A stretch of DNA of 60,751 bases from a virus. Positions 30,453 through 38,552 of the stretch are shown here, piece by piece (positions within the stretch are counted from its first letter, which is position 1; the number at the start of each line of letters is the position of its first letter). The stretch covers positions 1 to 60,751 of IMG/VR virus record IMGVR_UViG_3300047552_001108. One strand, written 5' to 3'. The position numbers were made by a program, and so were the translations under genes. Under the pieces are notes generated by a model. The model made no database searches, was not told the DNA's origin, and saw only the letters and a program-made list of their open reading frames with translations.

Positions 30453-33434
30453 ATGGCAACCATCATCACTCGCGCCGGCAAAGGCTCGCCGCTGACCAAC
30501 GCGGAAGTCGATGCCAACTTCAGCAACCTCAACACAGAGTTGGGGCAGAAGCTGGTCGCCAGTGCGAACCTCTCAGACATTGCGGACCCCGCTGAAGCCC
30601 GGACAAACCTGGGGCTGAACGAAGTTCTCGCGCAGTTCCTGCAGCTGACCGGCGGCACGCTGACTGGGAACCTCGCTTTCAGCGGCACCGGCCGGCGCAT
30701 CACCGGCGACTTCTCCAACGCCACCATTTCAAACCGTCTGCTGTTTCAGAGCAGCACCACCAACGGGCAGACCCTGGTGGCGGCCATCCCGAACGGTACG
30801 GCGGTCAACTCACAGTTCCAGGCGTACAACTCGTCTGACCCGAACAACTCGTCCATTGCCGCTCTGGTGGCGAGTGCATCTCAGGTGCGGATCGTCTCTG
30901 GCTTCGTCGGCACCGGCACGCTCAACCCGATCACGTTCATCTTCGGCAACACCGAGGCAGGGCGGTTTGCCACCAGTGGCAACTTCCTTCTTGGCACCAC
31001 GACCGACGATGGCGTCAACAAGCTGCAGATCACGGGCGGCGTGGCCCTGAATAGCGGCACCCCCAACGGCCTGCTGTTCCTCAACGGCAGCAAGGTGGTC
31101 AGCAGTGGGGCGGGGTTGACGTTTGATGGGGCGAATCTTGGCATTGGTGTCGCTCCTAGTCATGTTGTTGATGTTTTCTCCGCAAACAATGGCGTTGTTC
31201 AGGTGCGCGGTGGCCCCGCCGCAAACCAAGGCGGTGCGTTCTTTGTTCGCAATGCAGCCAATACCGCCACGTTTTTCGCAATAGGCGACCGAGCACGGAT
31301 ATTTGGAGGAACGCCAGATCAAACGGTTTCCATCTTCACTTCAGGTGCGCCTCTAACACTTGACATTGCAGGCGCTACGAAAGCCACCCTCGACATCACC
31401 GGTAACCTCTTTCTGGGGGCGACGCCGAGTGGTCATTTAGCTGCTGGCTACGGCGGCCCCATGTTCCAGGTTGGAGGGCGCGCTTCAGTATTGGGTAGCG
31501 CCACAACCTCTGCGTACACCAACAACGTGTACTACGCCGCTGGATTCTTTCGCTACATCGGAGACGATGAAGCGACGATGCTGGAGCAGCTTGACGGAGT
31601 ATTCAGATGGTACAGCGCGCCATCGGGTATTACAGGCCAGCCCATCGACTTCGGCGCCGTGAAGATGTCTCTCGACACCCTCGGCGCCCTCACCGTCCTC
31701 AAGGACGTCACCGCTCACGGAGTTACTGTGGGGCGGGGTGGTGGGGCGGTGGCTACCAATACGGCGCTGGGTGTGGGTGCGCTGTCCAACAACATCAGTG
31801 GCTCTCTTAACACTGCAATTGGCTCCAACATACCTGGGTTCTCTTATGCGCCACTGCAAATCAATACGACAGGTTTCGACAATACGGCAACCGGCTCTGG
31901 CGCATTAAGCTCTAACCAAACTGGAAACGAAAACAGCGCCTTTGGCGTGCTTTCATTGTTTCTTAACTCAAGCGGGTCGCAAAACACTGCGGTTGGGGAT
32001 CGTGCTCTCTACGCCAGCACAACCGCCTCAAAAAACACCGCTGTTGGCTATCTTGCGCTTTCGGCAAACAGCACATTCCCGGAGAACACGGCTGTTGGTC
32101 ATACAGCCATGCGACTAGCGAACGGAGGCATCTACCAATCTGCGCTTGGCGCTTACGCCGGATATTCACTGACCACCGGAACGGGTAACACTTTCTTGGG
32201 AGCGGCTACGGGCTACAGCTCGACAACGGGCTCCTTCAACACATTTGTCGGGGTAAGCCAGGGCTATTACGGCGCCGGGTATTACATCACCACCGGTTCC
32301 AAGAACACCATCCTCGGGGGCTTCAGCGGCAACCAAGGCGGTCTCGACATCCGCACCGCCAACAACTACATCGTGCTGTCGGATGGGGATGGGAACCCGA
32401 GGCTGATTGGCGATGGTGCGGGGAATTGGGGGGGTGGTGTTGTGCCAGCCGCTTGGAATACTGGCCTCCGCGCAATACAAGTCGGATATTCGGCGGCTGT
32501 CGATTCTCCAACTTCCGTGGCAAATACTCGTTGGAGCAACAACGCTTTTGTGGATGCCTCCGGTGCGTTCAAGTACATCAGAGATGGCGTTGCTCAGGTT
32601 TACGAGCAAACCGCATCTGGGCAGCATGTTTGGAGAACCGCTGCCCCGGGACTCGCAGGCGCTCTGATGTCGCCTACTCAGGCGATGACGCTGGATGCTG
32701 CGGGCTATTTGTTGGTTGGAGCAGCATCCTCATCCGGTGTAGGAGCGCATCGCCTCCAGGTCGGCTCGTCAGGCGTGACCGCTCAGTTTTTGCTGAAATG
32801 TGGTGGAGGGCACGCTGCGATTTATGCAAGCGGGCCTGATGTCTACCAGACGTGGGCGTCTGGTGGATTCCTTGCGTTCGGAGCCGCCCCGGCCGATGGG
32901 TCAACTTTTGCAGAGTTTGGCCGCTTCAGTCCGGGTGGGAGTCTTTTGATCGGAACGCCAAGTGGTGCGTTTACTGGTCGTGTCGTTGCACTTCAGACTA
33001 CTTCTGCAAGTGAGGTGTATACGGTCTGGAATTCAGCCACGACAGGCGATAACTCGCTTATTGGGTTTTACACGGATGGGGGTGTTGGGCGTGGCTCCGT
33101 CACTTACAACCGCGCAGGCGGTTTGGTTTCCTACAACACCACGTCCGACTACCGCAGCAAAGACATCCTCGGGCCAGTAGCCAACTCTGGCGAGGTTATC
33201 GACGCGCTTCGGGTCTATACCGGAAGGATGAAAGGCGCAACGCTTGAGCGCCCGATGCTGATTGCTCACGAAGCCCAGGCAGTGACGCCTTACGCCGTGA
33301 CGGGCGAGAAAGACGCTCTGACGGAGGACGGTGCACCTCTGTATCAGCAGATGGACCACCAAGCGCTCGTACCGCTGCTGATCGCCGAACTCCAATCCCT
33401 CCGCGCACGGGTAGCTGCGCTCGAACTTCACTGA
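30453..33434 (+). CDS. Tail fibre / spike with S74 intramolecular chaperone
   Basis: 993 residues. The N-terminus contains P-L-T-N-A-E-V-D-A-N-F-S-N-L-N, a common tail-attachment motif. The shaft is beta-rich; residues ~445-620 are trimeric-helix repeats of the N-T-A-(V/I)-G-x-x-A-L type (about eight copies). The last 97 residues are a peptidase S74 domain: D-Y-R-S902-K903 with catalytic Ser-Lys, followed by the coiled-coil end. S74 domains fold the trimer and then cut themselves off. The middle of the gene (about 31150-33150) is visibly more AT-rich than its surroundings. Confidence 0.9.
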   Translation: MATIITRAGKGSPLTNAEVDANFSNLNTELGQKLVASANLSDIADPAEARTNLGLNEVLAQFLQLTGGTLTGNLAFSGTGRRITGDFSNATISNRLLFQSSTTNGQTLVAAIPNGTAVNSQFQAYNSSDPNNSSIAALVASASQVRIVSGFVGTGTLNPITFIFGNTEAGRFATSGNFLLGTTTDDGVNKLQITGGVALNSGTPNGLLFLNGSKVVSSGAGLTFDGANLGIGVAPSHVVDVFSANNGVVQVRGGPAANQGGAFFVRNAANTATFFAIGDRARIFGGTPDQTVSIFTSGAPLTLDIAGATKATLDITGNLFLGATPSGHLAAGYGGPMFQVGGRASVLGSATTSAYTNNVYYAAGFFRYIGDDEATMLEQLDGVFRWYSAPSGITGQPIDFGAVKMSLDTLGALTVLKDVTAHGVTVGRGGGAVATNTALGVGALSNNISGSLNTAIGSNIPGFSYAPLQINTTGFDNTATGSGALSSNQTGNENSAFGVLSLFLNSSGSQNTAVGDRALYASTTASKNTAVGYLALSANSTFPENTAVGHTAMRLANGGIYQSALGAYAGYSLTTGTGNTFLGAATGYSSTTGSFNTFVGVSQGYYGAGYYITTGSKNTILGGFSGNQGGLDIRTANNYIVLSDGDGNPRLIGDGAGNWGGGVVPAAWNTGLRAIQVGYSAAVDSPTSVANTRWSNNAFVDASGAFKYIRDGVAQVYEQTASGQHVWRTAAPGLAGALMSPTQAMTLDAAGYLLVGAASSSGVGAHRLQVGSSGVTAQFLLKCGGGHAAIYASGPDVYQTWASGGFLAFGAAPADGSTFAEFGRFSPGGSLLIGTPSGAFTGRVVALQTTSASEVYTVWNSATTGDNSLIGFYTDGGVGRGSVTYNRAGGLVSYNTTSDYRSKDILGPVANSGEVIDALRVYTGRMKGATLERPMLIAHEAQAVTPYAVTGEKDALTEDGAPLYQQMDHQALVPLLIAELQSLRARVAALELH

Positions 33435-33446
33435 TAGGAGCCTGAC

Positions 33447-33827
33447 ATGGCCGACTACAAAGAAACGACTGTGGAGGGCACGGCCTACGTCCGGTGCCCG
33501 CAATTCATTGGCTGGAACCCGTATGGCGGGACGCCCAGCATTTCCTTCGCCGAGGAACAGGTCATCAACCTGACGGGCGGGCAGACGATTCGCCAGCCGG
33601 CATCGGGCTTCACGGCCATGCTGACACCGGAGACGGCGACCAACGAGATCCCCATCCTTGACCCCACCACCGGTTTGCCCACCGGCACCTCGGTCACCTT
33701 TGCCCAGGTCTACGGGATCATGTACTCGGTCTACATCCAACTGGCGAAGGAGCGGGACGAGGCCGCTGCGGCACCCGCACCGGCTCCTGCACCCACCCCC
33801 GAGCCTGCCCCGGCCCCTGCCGCTTGA
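33447..33827 (+). CDS. Fibre-adjacent small protein (paralogue of 3338)
   Basis: 126 residues. It shares with 3338-3682 the (D/N)YK-(E/Q)-T-T-V start, F-A-E-E-x-V, G-G-Q-T-x-R, I-L-D-P-T-T-G-L, and A-Q-V-Y-x-I-M-Y-S. It differs by a Pro/Ala-rich tail (residues ~108-126). Both copies directly follow a host-recognition gene, so they probably act with fibres. RBS AGGAG, 12 bases after the S74 gene. Confidence 0.75.
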   Translation: MADYKETTVEGTAYVRCPQFIGWNPYGGTPSISFAEEQVINLTGGQTIRQPASGFTAMLTPETATNEIPILDPTTGLPTGTSVTFAQVYGIMYSVYIQLAKERDEAAAAPAPAPAPTPEPAPAPAA

Positions 33828-33835
33828 TGTAGTCC

Positions 33836-34081
33836 ATGCGGCGCCGCGTCTTGAACCTCCTGATCGCCCTGGACCAGTTCCTGTTCTGCTGGGTGTCGTT
33901 CGGTCACTACGACCCGGACGAGACCCTGAGCGCAGCATCTTGGCGGTGGGAACTGACCGGAGCACGGCGCTGGCCACGCAGGCTCATCGACTGGCTGTTC
34001 ACCCCCATCGAGGCCGACCACTGCCGCAAGTCGTGGGAGGCTGAACGCACCCGCAGGCAACTCCCGAGAGAGTACGCATGA
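33836..34081 (+). CDS. Conserved phage protein before the lysis genes
   Basis: 81 residues. Pattern M-R-R-R-V-L-N-L-L-I-A-L-D-Q-F-L-F-C, D-P-D-E-T-L-S-A-A-x-W-R-W-E, W-P-R-R-L-I-D-W-L-F, then D-H-C-x-K-S-W-E-A-E-R, shared by many proteobacterial phage proteins upstream of lysis cassettes. One hydrophobic N-terminal segment suggests membrane association. Function unknown. Confidence 0.75.
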   Translation: MRRRVLNLLIALDQFLFCWVSFGHYDPDETLSAASWRWELTGARRWPRRLIDWLFTPIEADHCRKSWEAERTRRQLPREYA

Positions 34082-34398
34082 CCACCTTCGCGTGGCAGTT
34101 CGAGTCCCTGGATGTTTTCCCGACCTACCAAACCGTGACCAACGCGGTCGAAAGCATGCACTGGCGCCTGACTGCCGACGACGGCTTGGGGCACCAAGCC
34201 ACCGCGATAGGCGAGGCCAAGGCAGGCCCCGTCGACCTGCAGAACTTCATCCCGTTCGAGCAACTGACCCTCGCCGTGGTGCAGGGCTGGTGCGAAGACG
34301 CACTCGGGCCAGAGCTCGCCGAGGTGCAGGCGTGGCTGGTGGGCCAGATCGATCAGCAGGTGGCGCCTACCGTTGTGTCCATGGCGCCCCCTTGGTGA
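34078..34398 (+). CDS. DUF7936-like phage protein
   Basis: 106 residues, overlapping the upstream gene by 4 bases. Pattern: F-A-W-Q-F, (D/x)-V-F-P, V-x-x-M-H-W-R-L-T, F-I-P-F-E-Q-L-T-x-x-x-V-x-G-W, and an end at P-P-W. This matches the layout of small beta-rich DUF7936 proteins found in phage structural clusters. Precise role unknown. Confidence 0.6.
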   Translation: MTTFAWQFESLDVFPTYQTVTNAVESMHWRLTADDGLGHQATAIGEAKAGPVDLQNFIPFEQLTLAVVQGWCEDALGPELAEVQAWLVGQIDQQVAPTVVSMAPPW

Positions 34399-34448
34399 TC
34401 GCGTCGCGCCAATAGAATCGCGGCAACCCAACCGACGACTGAACGCCA

Positions 34449-34787
34449 GTGCAACAGCCGGTCACACCATCAAGCGCCGAACCAAAAGCATGGGACGGAA
34501 TGGCAGAGCGCAGAGCGCCCAACCAGATCACCGCCATCGCCATCGAGCAGGCCGTTGCCCGTGGCATCCAGGCGGCCGTGTCTGACCCGGCCACATGGGA
34601 GGCAGCGGGAAAAGCGATGCGCACGCAGGCAGAGCAGTCTGCGGGGGGGTGGCTCCTGGCCGGTCTGCGTGCTGCGTTCAAGAAGCTGGCCTGGGTGGTG
34701 CTTGTGTGCGTGCTCGTCTACAACCTCGGGGGTCTGCCGGCGCTGACCGCGCTGATGAAGGGCCAGGGGTTCGGGAGCGCACCGTGA
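34449..34787 (+). CDS. Membrane-anchored phage protein upstream of holin
   Basis: 112 residues from GTG 34449; ATG 34500 is the alternative. I prefer the longer form because it keeps the W-D-G-x-x-E-R-R motif typical of this family. The body is an amphipathic helix region (I-E-Q-A-V-A-R-G-I-Q-A-A-V-S-D-P), then one hydrophobic helix (~residues 78-98). Sits next to holin and endolysin, so a lysis or antiholin role is possible. A weak promoter-like TAGAAT lies at 34413. Confidence 0.6.
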   Translation: MQQPVTPSSAEPKAWDGMAERRAPNQITAIAIEQAVARGIQAAVSDPATWEAAGKAMRTQAEQSAGGWLLAGLRAAFKKLAWVVLVCVLVYNLGGLPALTALMKGQGFGSAP

Positions 34788-34996
34788 AGCGCGTCCGCCT
34801 GTACGACAACTGGCGCGACATCCTCAAGCACGCCTGGAGTCTGAGGTTCATCGCCCTCGCGTTTGCTTTCACCGTGGCCGAAGTCGCGCTGCCGTTTTTC
34901 TCTGACGAGTTCCCGCCGCGCCTGTTCGGCGTCCTGTCCGGCCTGAGCGCGGCAGCGGCGTTCGTTTCGCGCCTCGTGGCGCAGAGGGACGTGTGA
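34784..34996 (+). CDS. Putative holin
   Basis: 70 residues from GTG 34784, overlapping the upstream gene by 4 bases. An amphipathic W-R-D-(I/V)-L-K-H-A-W-S start is followed by two hydrophobic helices (~residues 20-38 and 48-66) and a basic end. Size, topology and position right before the endolysin fit a class II-like holin. It would form the lesion or permit release of the SAR endolysin. Coupled to the endolysin (TGATG). Confidence 0.75.
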   Translation: MKRVRLYDNWRDILKHAWSLRFIALAFAFTVAEVALPFFSDEFPPRLFGVLSGLSAAAAFVSRLVAQRDV

Positions 34997-35532
34997 TGCA
35001 GCAGCAGTCGAAGCAGCGGTTCAACCCCCGCGTAAAGATCGCCGCGCTCTCCCTGAGCGCCGTTGCGTTCGTCGCCACAGCCGTTCACGAGGGCTACACC
35101 GACGAGGCCGTGATCCCGGTCAAGGGTGACGTGCCGACCTTCGGCTTCGGCATGACGACGCACTCCGACGGAACCCGGGTGCAGATGGGCGACCGGACCG
35201 ACCCCGTGTCTGCACTCAAGCGCAAGCTGGAGTACGTGCAGCAGGCCGAGGGCCGCATAAAGCAGTGCGTGACCGCGCCGGTCAGTCAGACAGAGTTCGA
35301 CCTGTTGATGGATTTCTCGTACCAGTACGGGACGGGCGCCCTGTGCCGCAGCAGCATCGTCCGACACACCAATGCAGAGCGGTATGCGGATGCCTGCAAG
35401 GCGTATCTCGAGTATCGATTCGTGGCCGGCTACGACTGCTCGACCCTGGTGGGCGGCAAGCCCAACAAGCGGTGCTGGGGCGTGTGGACGCGCCAGCAAG
35501 AGCGCCACCAGAAGTGCATGGGGCAGCTGTGA
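34996..35532 (+). CDS. Endolysin, GH24 lysozyme with N-terminal signal anchor
   Basis: 178 residues. Residues ~13-30 are a weakly hydrophobic, Ala/Ser-rich segment, typical of signal-anchor-release endolysins. Active-site glutamate E32 in H-E-G-Y, followed by D45 and T48 in G-D-V-P-T-F-G-F-G. The Glu-to-Asp gap is longer than in T4 lysozyme, a known variant. It cleaves the glycan strand of murein in the periplasm. Start chosen at ATG overlapping the holin stop; the GTG just before is also open. Confidence 0.88.
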   Translation: MQQQSKQRFNPRVKIAALSLSAVAFVATAVHEGYTDEAVIPVKGDVPTFGFGMTTHSDGTRVQMGDRTDPVSALKRKLEYVQQAEGRIKQCVTAPVSQTEFDLLMDFSYQYGTGALCRSSIVRHTNAERYADACKAYLEYRFVAGYDCSTLVGGKPNKRCWGVWTRQQERHQKCMGQL

Positions 35533-35969
35533 TTCAAGCCACGTTGATTGCCGTGGCCGCTGCAGGCGTGATCGGCCTCGCTGCCGGTGGCACCGCTGCC
35601 TGGAAGTACCAGGGCCATCGCTACGAACGCGAAATCGCCGAGATGCGTGCCCAGGCTGAAGCTGCCGCACGCGAACAGGAGAAGCTGCATGAAGACCGGA
35701 TTCGACAGGCTTACCGTGAAGCGACGAATCGGGAGCGCCGCGCTCGCATGGACGCTGCTGCTGCTCGTGATGCTGCTGACCGGCTGCGCGACGACCTCGC
35801 CGTTGCCGTCCAGGCAGCCCGAGATACCCCAGCCTCCTGCCCTGACCGAGCCGCTGCCCTCGCTGACGTACTCCGAGCAGTGGAAACTGAAGGTCGAGGA
35901 CTGGCGGAAACGTGCGACCGGCACGTCAACGACCTCCGCACCTTGATGCAGGCGTGGCCGGGTAAGTGA
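35529..35969 (+). CDS. Rz: Inner-membrane spanin Rz
   Basis: 146 residues from GTG 35529, overlapping the endolysin stop by 4 bases. One N-terminal transmembrane helix (~residues 4-24) is followed by a long charged alpha-helical periplasmic domain (E-I-A-E-M-R-A-Q-A-E-A-A-A). It contains the complete Rz1 gene in another frame, the classic nested spanin arrangement. With Rz1 it fuses inner and outer membranes at lysis. Confidence 0.85.
   Translation: MIQATLIAVAAAGVIGLAAGGTAAWKYQGHRYEREIAEMRAQAEAAAREQEKLHEDRIRQAYREATNRERRARMDAAAARDAADRLRDDLAVAVQAARDTPASCPDRAAALADVLRAVETEGRGLAETCDRHVNDLRTLMQAWPGK
35689..35946 (+). CDS. Rz1: Outer-membrane spanin Rz1 (lipoprotein)
   Basis: 85 residues, nested in Rz in the +1 frame, RBS AGGAG. 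Signal peptide (residues ~10-31) ending in a lipobox L-L-T-G-C with the lipidated cysteine at 32. The mature part is Pro-rich (Q-P-E-I-P-Q-P-P-A-L-T-E-P-L-P), as in Rz1 proteins. Partner of Rz. Confidence 0.85.
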   Translation: MKTGFDRLTVKRRIGSAALAWTLLLLVMLLTGCATTSPLPSRQPEIPQPPALTEPLPSLTYSEQWKLKVEDWRKRATGTSTTSAP

Positions 35970-35977
35970 ACCCGGCC
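35956..35977. terminator. Hairpin between convergent Rz and the leftward block
   Basis: Perfect 7-bp stem GGCCGGG / CCCGGCC with an 8-base loop, overlapping the stop codons of both convergent genes. No U-tract, so efficiency is uncertain. Confidence 0.5.
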
Positions 35978-36141
35978 TACAGAAAGATCGCTGCGCCCGT
36001 GCAGCCGATCATCGCCAGGGAAAACACCCAGGCGAACGCACGCAGCCAACGCGGCGGATCGTAGGGCTCGGCGGGCAGACCGCACGCTTCCGGGGTGGGG
36101 CAGGTGATGCGCCCTTGATTGCAGGGTCCAGTGCAAGACAT
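35977..36141 (-). CDS. Small Cys-rich membrane protein
   Basis: 54 residues with a strong RBS (AGGAGG). N-terminus M-S-C-T-G-P-C-N-Q-G-R with four cysteines in 20 residues, then P-Y-D-P-P-R-W-L, then one hydrophobic helix (~residues 35-54). This is a common layout of tiny phage membrane proteins. Last gene of the leftward 36-39 kb block. Function unknown. Confidence 0.7.
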   Translation of the reverse strand: MSCTGPCNQGRITCPTPEACGLPAEPYDPPRWLRAFAWVFSLAMIGCTGAAIFL

Positions 36142-36150
36142 CGCTTCCTC

Positions 36151-36414
36151 CTATCGGCCGCCCTGCAGCCGCTCGATGGTGATGTTCAGAGCGCCGAGTT
36201 CGTCCAGTTTGTGAACTGACCAGATCCGGGCCTGCCCGTGGATGCCGTTGAAGCTGCCCTGGTGGCAGTCTTTGCACAGCGCCACCACGGTGTAGTGCAG
36301 GCCCTGCTTGATGTGATGCGCGTCGCTCGGCGCAGGCGCATCGCAGACCGAACAAGGCAGCAGCTTGACCCGCTGAACGTGATCGCGCTCGGCCTTGGTG
36401 TACTTCCCGTTCAT
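36151..36414 (-). CDS. HNH-like nuclease (Ref-type)
   Basis: 87 residues. C-S-V-C then A-H-H-I-K-Q-G and C-K-D-C-H-Q-G, followed by N-G-I-H-G. This is the HNH core with a structural zinc site, like P1 Ref C-terminal and NinG-related phage endonucleases. A role in recombination or DNA processing is probable. Only the nuclease core is present, so the protein is at the short end of the family. Confidence 0.75.
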   Translation of the reverse strand: MNGKYTKAERDHVQRVKLLPCSVCDAPAPSDAHHIKQGLHYTVVALCKDCHQGSFNGIHGQARIWSVHKLDELGALNITIERLQGGR

Positions 36415-36424
36415 GCGTCTGATT

Positions 36425-36733
36425 CTATGCAGGGGTCTTGCTCTCGAACGGCTCCTTGTCGGGAAACCACTCGCTGCGTGAGCGCACGTTGTCGACGGTG
36501 CCGGCCTCGCAGCACACGGTGACGGTGTGGACGTCCCTGTGGACGCCCGGGATGCCCCAGAACTCGTAGGCGCCGATGCCGTAGTCCACCGTGGTCAGTT
36601 CCGCCGGTTGGCCGCAGGCCTCGCAAAGCACATCGTCGTGCCACGCTTTGCAGTCACCACCACCCATACGGTGCGGGAAGCGGTACGACGAGCAGTGGCA
36701 GACGTGCTGCATCTGCTTGCGTTGGTGGTTCAT
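36425..36733 (-). CDS. Cysteine-rich phage protein
   Basis: 102 residues from ATG 36733. Cysteines as C-H-C, L-C-E-A-C-G-Q-P and C-C: a zinc-ribbon-like N-terminal half, then Y-E-F-W-G-(I/x)-P-G-x-H-x-D. Conserved small phage family, function unknown. TGATG-coupled to the upstream gene. Confidence 0.6.
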   Translation of the reverse strand: MNHQRKQMQHVCHCSSYRFPHRMGGGDCKAWHDDVLCEACGQPAELTTVDYGIGAYEFWGIPGVHRDVHTVTVCCEAGTVDNVRSRSEWFPDKEPFESKTPA

Positions 36734-37083
36734 GCCGGCTCCCCCTGGTCCTCGACGTCGGCGAGGTAGATCGCATCGGTGACGCACAGCACGCTGGCGC
36801 CCGGTGTGCGCTCGATGTAGGCGTTGGCCTGGGCCATGCCGTCCTCCGTGTTCTTGAACACCGCCATGCAGCGGTAGCGCCGGCCCTGGTGGCGCACCAT
36901 GGGCGCGTCGTAGTTCACCCCGGGCGTGCCGTACAGGCTCACCAGTTCCTTTGGGTCGAGCCGACCGGCTTCTTCCGCCGCGCAGGGCGGGCAGATGCTG
37001 TAGCCGGTGTCCCGATTCCAGTGCTGCTGCCACCGGCCCGCGTAAGCCCCGCAGACGCAGCAGTTCATGTGGTGTTGGGTCAT
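36730..37083 (-). CDS. Zinc-ribbon phage protein
   Basis: 117 residues from ATG 37083. C-C-V-C-G near the start and C-P-P-C at ~residue 31 make a four-cysteine zinc site. The C-terminal half has V-F-K-N-T-E-D-G-M-A-Q-A-N-A-Y-I-E-R-T-P-G, a small conserved domain in phages. Possibly nucleic-acid binding; not established. Confidence 0.6.
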   Translation of the reverse strand: MTQHHMNCCVCGAYAGRWQQHWNRDTGYSICPPCAAEEAGRLDPKELVSLYGTPGVNYDAPMVRHQGRRYRCMAVFKNTEDGMAQANAYIERTPGASVLCVTDAIYLADVEDQGEPA

Positions 37084-37268
37084 TTCTTCTCCTTGCAGTG
37101 GATGCACCCACAGGGGATGCCGAGGCGGCGTTGCACGCGGCCGATGCTCCAGGCGTCGTCAGCGGCTCTTCGGCTCACACGGCTCTCCACCATCAGCCGC
37201 ACGCGAGTGGCTTGATCGTCGTGATATCCGGCGATGCGGATGTGTGCGAGGACGTCAGCACGCTTCAT
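37080..37268 (-). CDS. Hypothetical small phage protein
   Basis: 62 residues from ATG 37268. Basic, helical, ending C-G-C-I-H-C-K-E-K-K, which may bind metal. Unrecognised. Overlaps both neighbours by 4 bases. Confidence 0.5.
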   Translation of the reverse strand: MKRADVLAHIRIAGYHDDQATRVRLMVESRVSRRAADDAWSIGRVQRRLGIPCGCIHCKEKK

Positions 37269-37597
37269 CCTGCAGCCCCCCGTGGTCCTGCCTTGTGGTG
37301 CGCAAGGAACTCCATACGGTTGGAAAACACTGTCGCGTGGTCGGCTGGCAGGCGGTGTTCCTCTGGCTGCCACTTGCATGTGTTGCGTCGGTAGATGGCT
37401 AACCCGGCGCAGCGGCTGCCTTCGTGGACGTGGCACTCCACTACTTCGTCCGAGTGGCAGAGGTTGGCGTACTGCTCTGGTGTTGCGCCGCCAAGCCACC
37501 CAGCCAGCGCGTCACGCCGCATCGGACAGTCATTGCACGGCTTGGAAAGTTGCTTAGTGGCTGGTGTGGCCTCTCCTCTGGCGATCAGCTTTCTCAT
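37265..37597 (-). CDS. DUF6283-like cysteine-motif protein
   Basis: 110 residues from ATG 37597. C-N-D-C-P-M-R-R-D, then W-L-G-G-x-T-P-E-Q-Y, V-x-E-C-H-V, and C-A-G-L-A-I-Y-R-R-N. Four conserved cysteines in C-x2-C ... C-H ... C order, as in DUF6283-type proteins. A metal or Fe-S site is plausible. Role unknown. Confidence 0.65.
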   Translation of the reverse strand: MRKLIARGEATPATKQLSKPCNDCPMRRDALAGWLGGATPEQYANLCHSDEVVECHVHEGSRCAGLAIYRRNTCKWQPEEHRLPADHATVFSNRMEFLAHHKAGPRGAAG

Positions 37598-37746
37598 ACA
37601 GCCCCCCTGACGGCCACAATCGCCGCCGAAATGCCGATGCAGGCGCAGCACACCACGACAGTGATAATCCACATGGCTGCCGTCCTGCGTTGATCGTGCC
37701 GTCGGGCACGCTCGATGTCGGCCCAGGTCTGCTTGTACTGGTTCAT
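37594..37746 (-). CDS. Small single-pass membrane protein
   Basis: 50 residues. A polar N-terminus (Y-K-Q-T-W-A-D-I-E-R-A-R-R) is followed by one hydrophobic helix with two adjacent cysteines. Unrecognised. Confidence 0.5.
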   Translation of the reverse strand: MNQYKQTWADIERARRHDQRRTAAMWIITVVVCCACIGISAAIVAVRGAV

Positions 37747-38114
37747 TCCATCACCTCCGGCCGACCAGCCAGCCCGCAATAGCCTCGGCGGCGCGAATTG
37801 ACCAGGGCCTCGCTTTCAACCCAGCAGGCATCGCGGTCCTCGTCGGCAGGAACAAACTCCATGCCTGGGTTCATCCCTGCGGGGCGGTCCGGCTCGATTT
37901 TGGCCAACGGGTCATTGCAGACCACTCTGACGACGTACAAGGGCGGCCCCCACCATCGCCACATTGCGCACACGTTTGCGCGGCAGTTCGCCGTTTTGCC
38001 GGTGCGGTTGTACGTGACTCCAGTGAGCGCTCCGTCCCCAATGCCGTGGCCTGTGATGTGGGGCAGGCGGCTCATGGGGCACCACAGTTTGTTTGCTTGT
38101 TCGGGGGTGTGCAT
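37743..38114 (-). CDS. Conserved phage protein
   Basis: 123 residues from ATG 38114 (TGATG overlap). It contains K-L-W-C-P-M-S-R near the start, C-R-A-N-V-C-A-M-W-R-W-W in the middle, and a C-terminal R-R-G-Y-C-G-L-A-G. Five cysteines suggest metal binding. A recognisable but uncharacterised phage family. Confidence 0.6.
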   Translation of the reverse strand: MHTPEQANKLWCPMSRLPHITGHGIGDGALTGVTYNRTGKTANCRANVCAMWRWWGPPLYVVRVVCNDPLAKIEPDRPAGMNPGMEFVPADEDRDACWVESEALVNSRRRGYCGLAGRPEVME

Positions 38115-38329
38115 CACGCCGACACCTCCGTGAAAGTGCAGAAGCTGCGTCGCACGGTGACCGTTTCGCCTGCCTCGCGCTCGTTGTAGTCGAGCATGGC
38201 CTGGGCCTTGCCATCGGTGATGAGAACGTCCGCCCAGGTGTCATCCACACGTTTCAGGACGCCCGTGAAGATGCCCTTGCGGCTGCTGTTGACGCGGTAC
38301 GTCGCGCCGATTCGAAGTTCTGTGGTCAT
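38114..38329 (-). CDS. Hypothetical beta-barrel-like phage protein
   Basis: 71 residues, with short strands (L-R-I-G-A-T-Y-R-V-N, G-V-L-K-R-V-D-D-T-W-A-D-V-L-I) resembling a small SH3-like barrel. No family assigned. Confidence 0.5.
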   Translation of the reverse strand: MTTELRIGATYRVNSSRKGIFTGVLKRVDDTWADVLITDGKAQAMLDYNEREAGETVTVRRSFCTFTEVSA

Positions 38330-38336
38330 GGTGGTA

Positions 38337-38552
38337 TCAGCGGTACAGGGTGACGATGTGGCCGAAGTGCTTGTCGAAGGTGGCGACCAGATGCTCGTAG
38401 TCGCCTGCCTTCATCTCGTCGACGATGTTTTTGTCGTCCAGGCCGAGTTCACGCGCCAACCTCTGCGCGGTTCCAAGCAGCACGAAGGCGTTGCCATCCG
38501 GGCCAGTCAGGTCGATCTCGATGCCGCGCTGCGGCTTGCGCTTGATGACCAT
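38337..38552 (-). CDS. Conserved phage protein
   Basis: 71 residues from ATG 38552. The I-D-L-T-G-P-D-G-N-A-F-V-L-L-G core, then R-E-L-G-L-D, G-D-Y-E-H-L-V-x-x-F-D-x-x-F-G, is a well-conserved small phage family in many Proteobacteria viruses. Function unknown. Confidence 0.7.
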   Translation of the reverse strand: MVIKRKPQRGIEIDLTGPDGNAFVLLGTAQRLARELGLDDKNIVDEMKAGDYEHLVATFDKHFGHIVTLYR

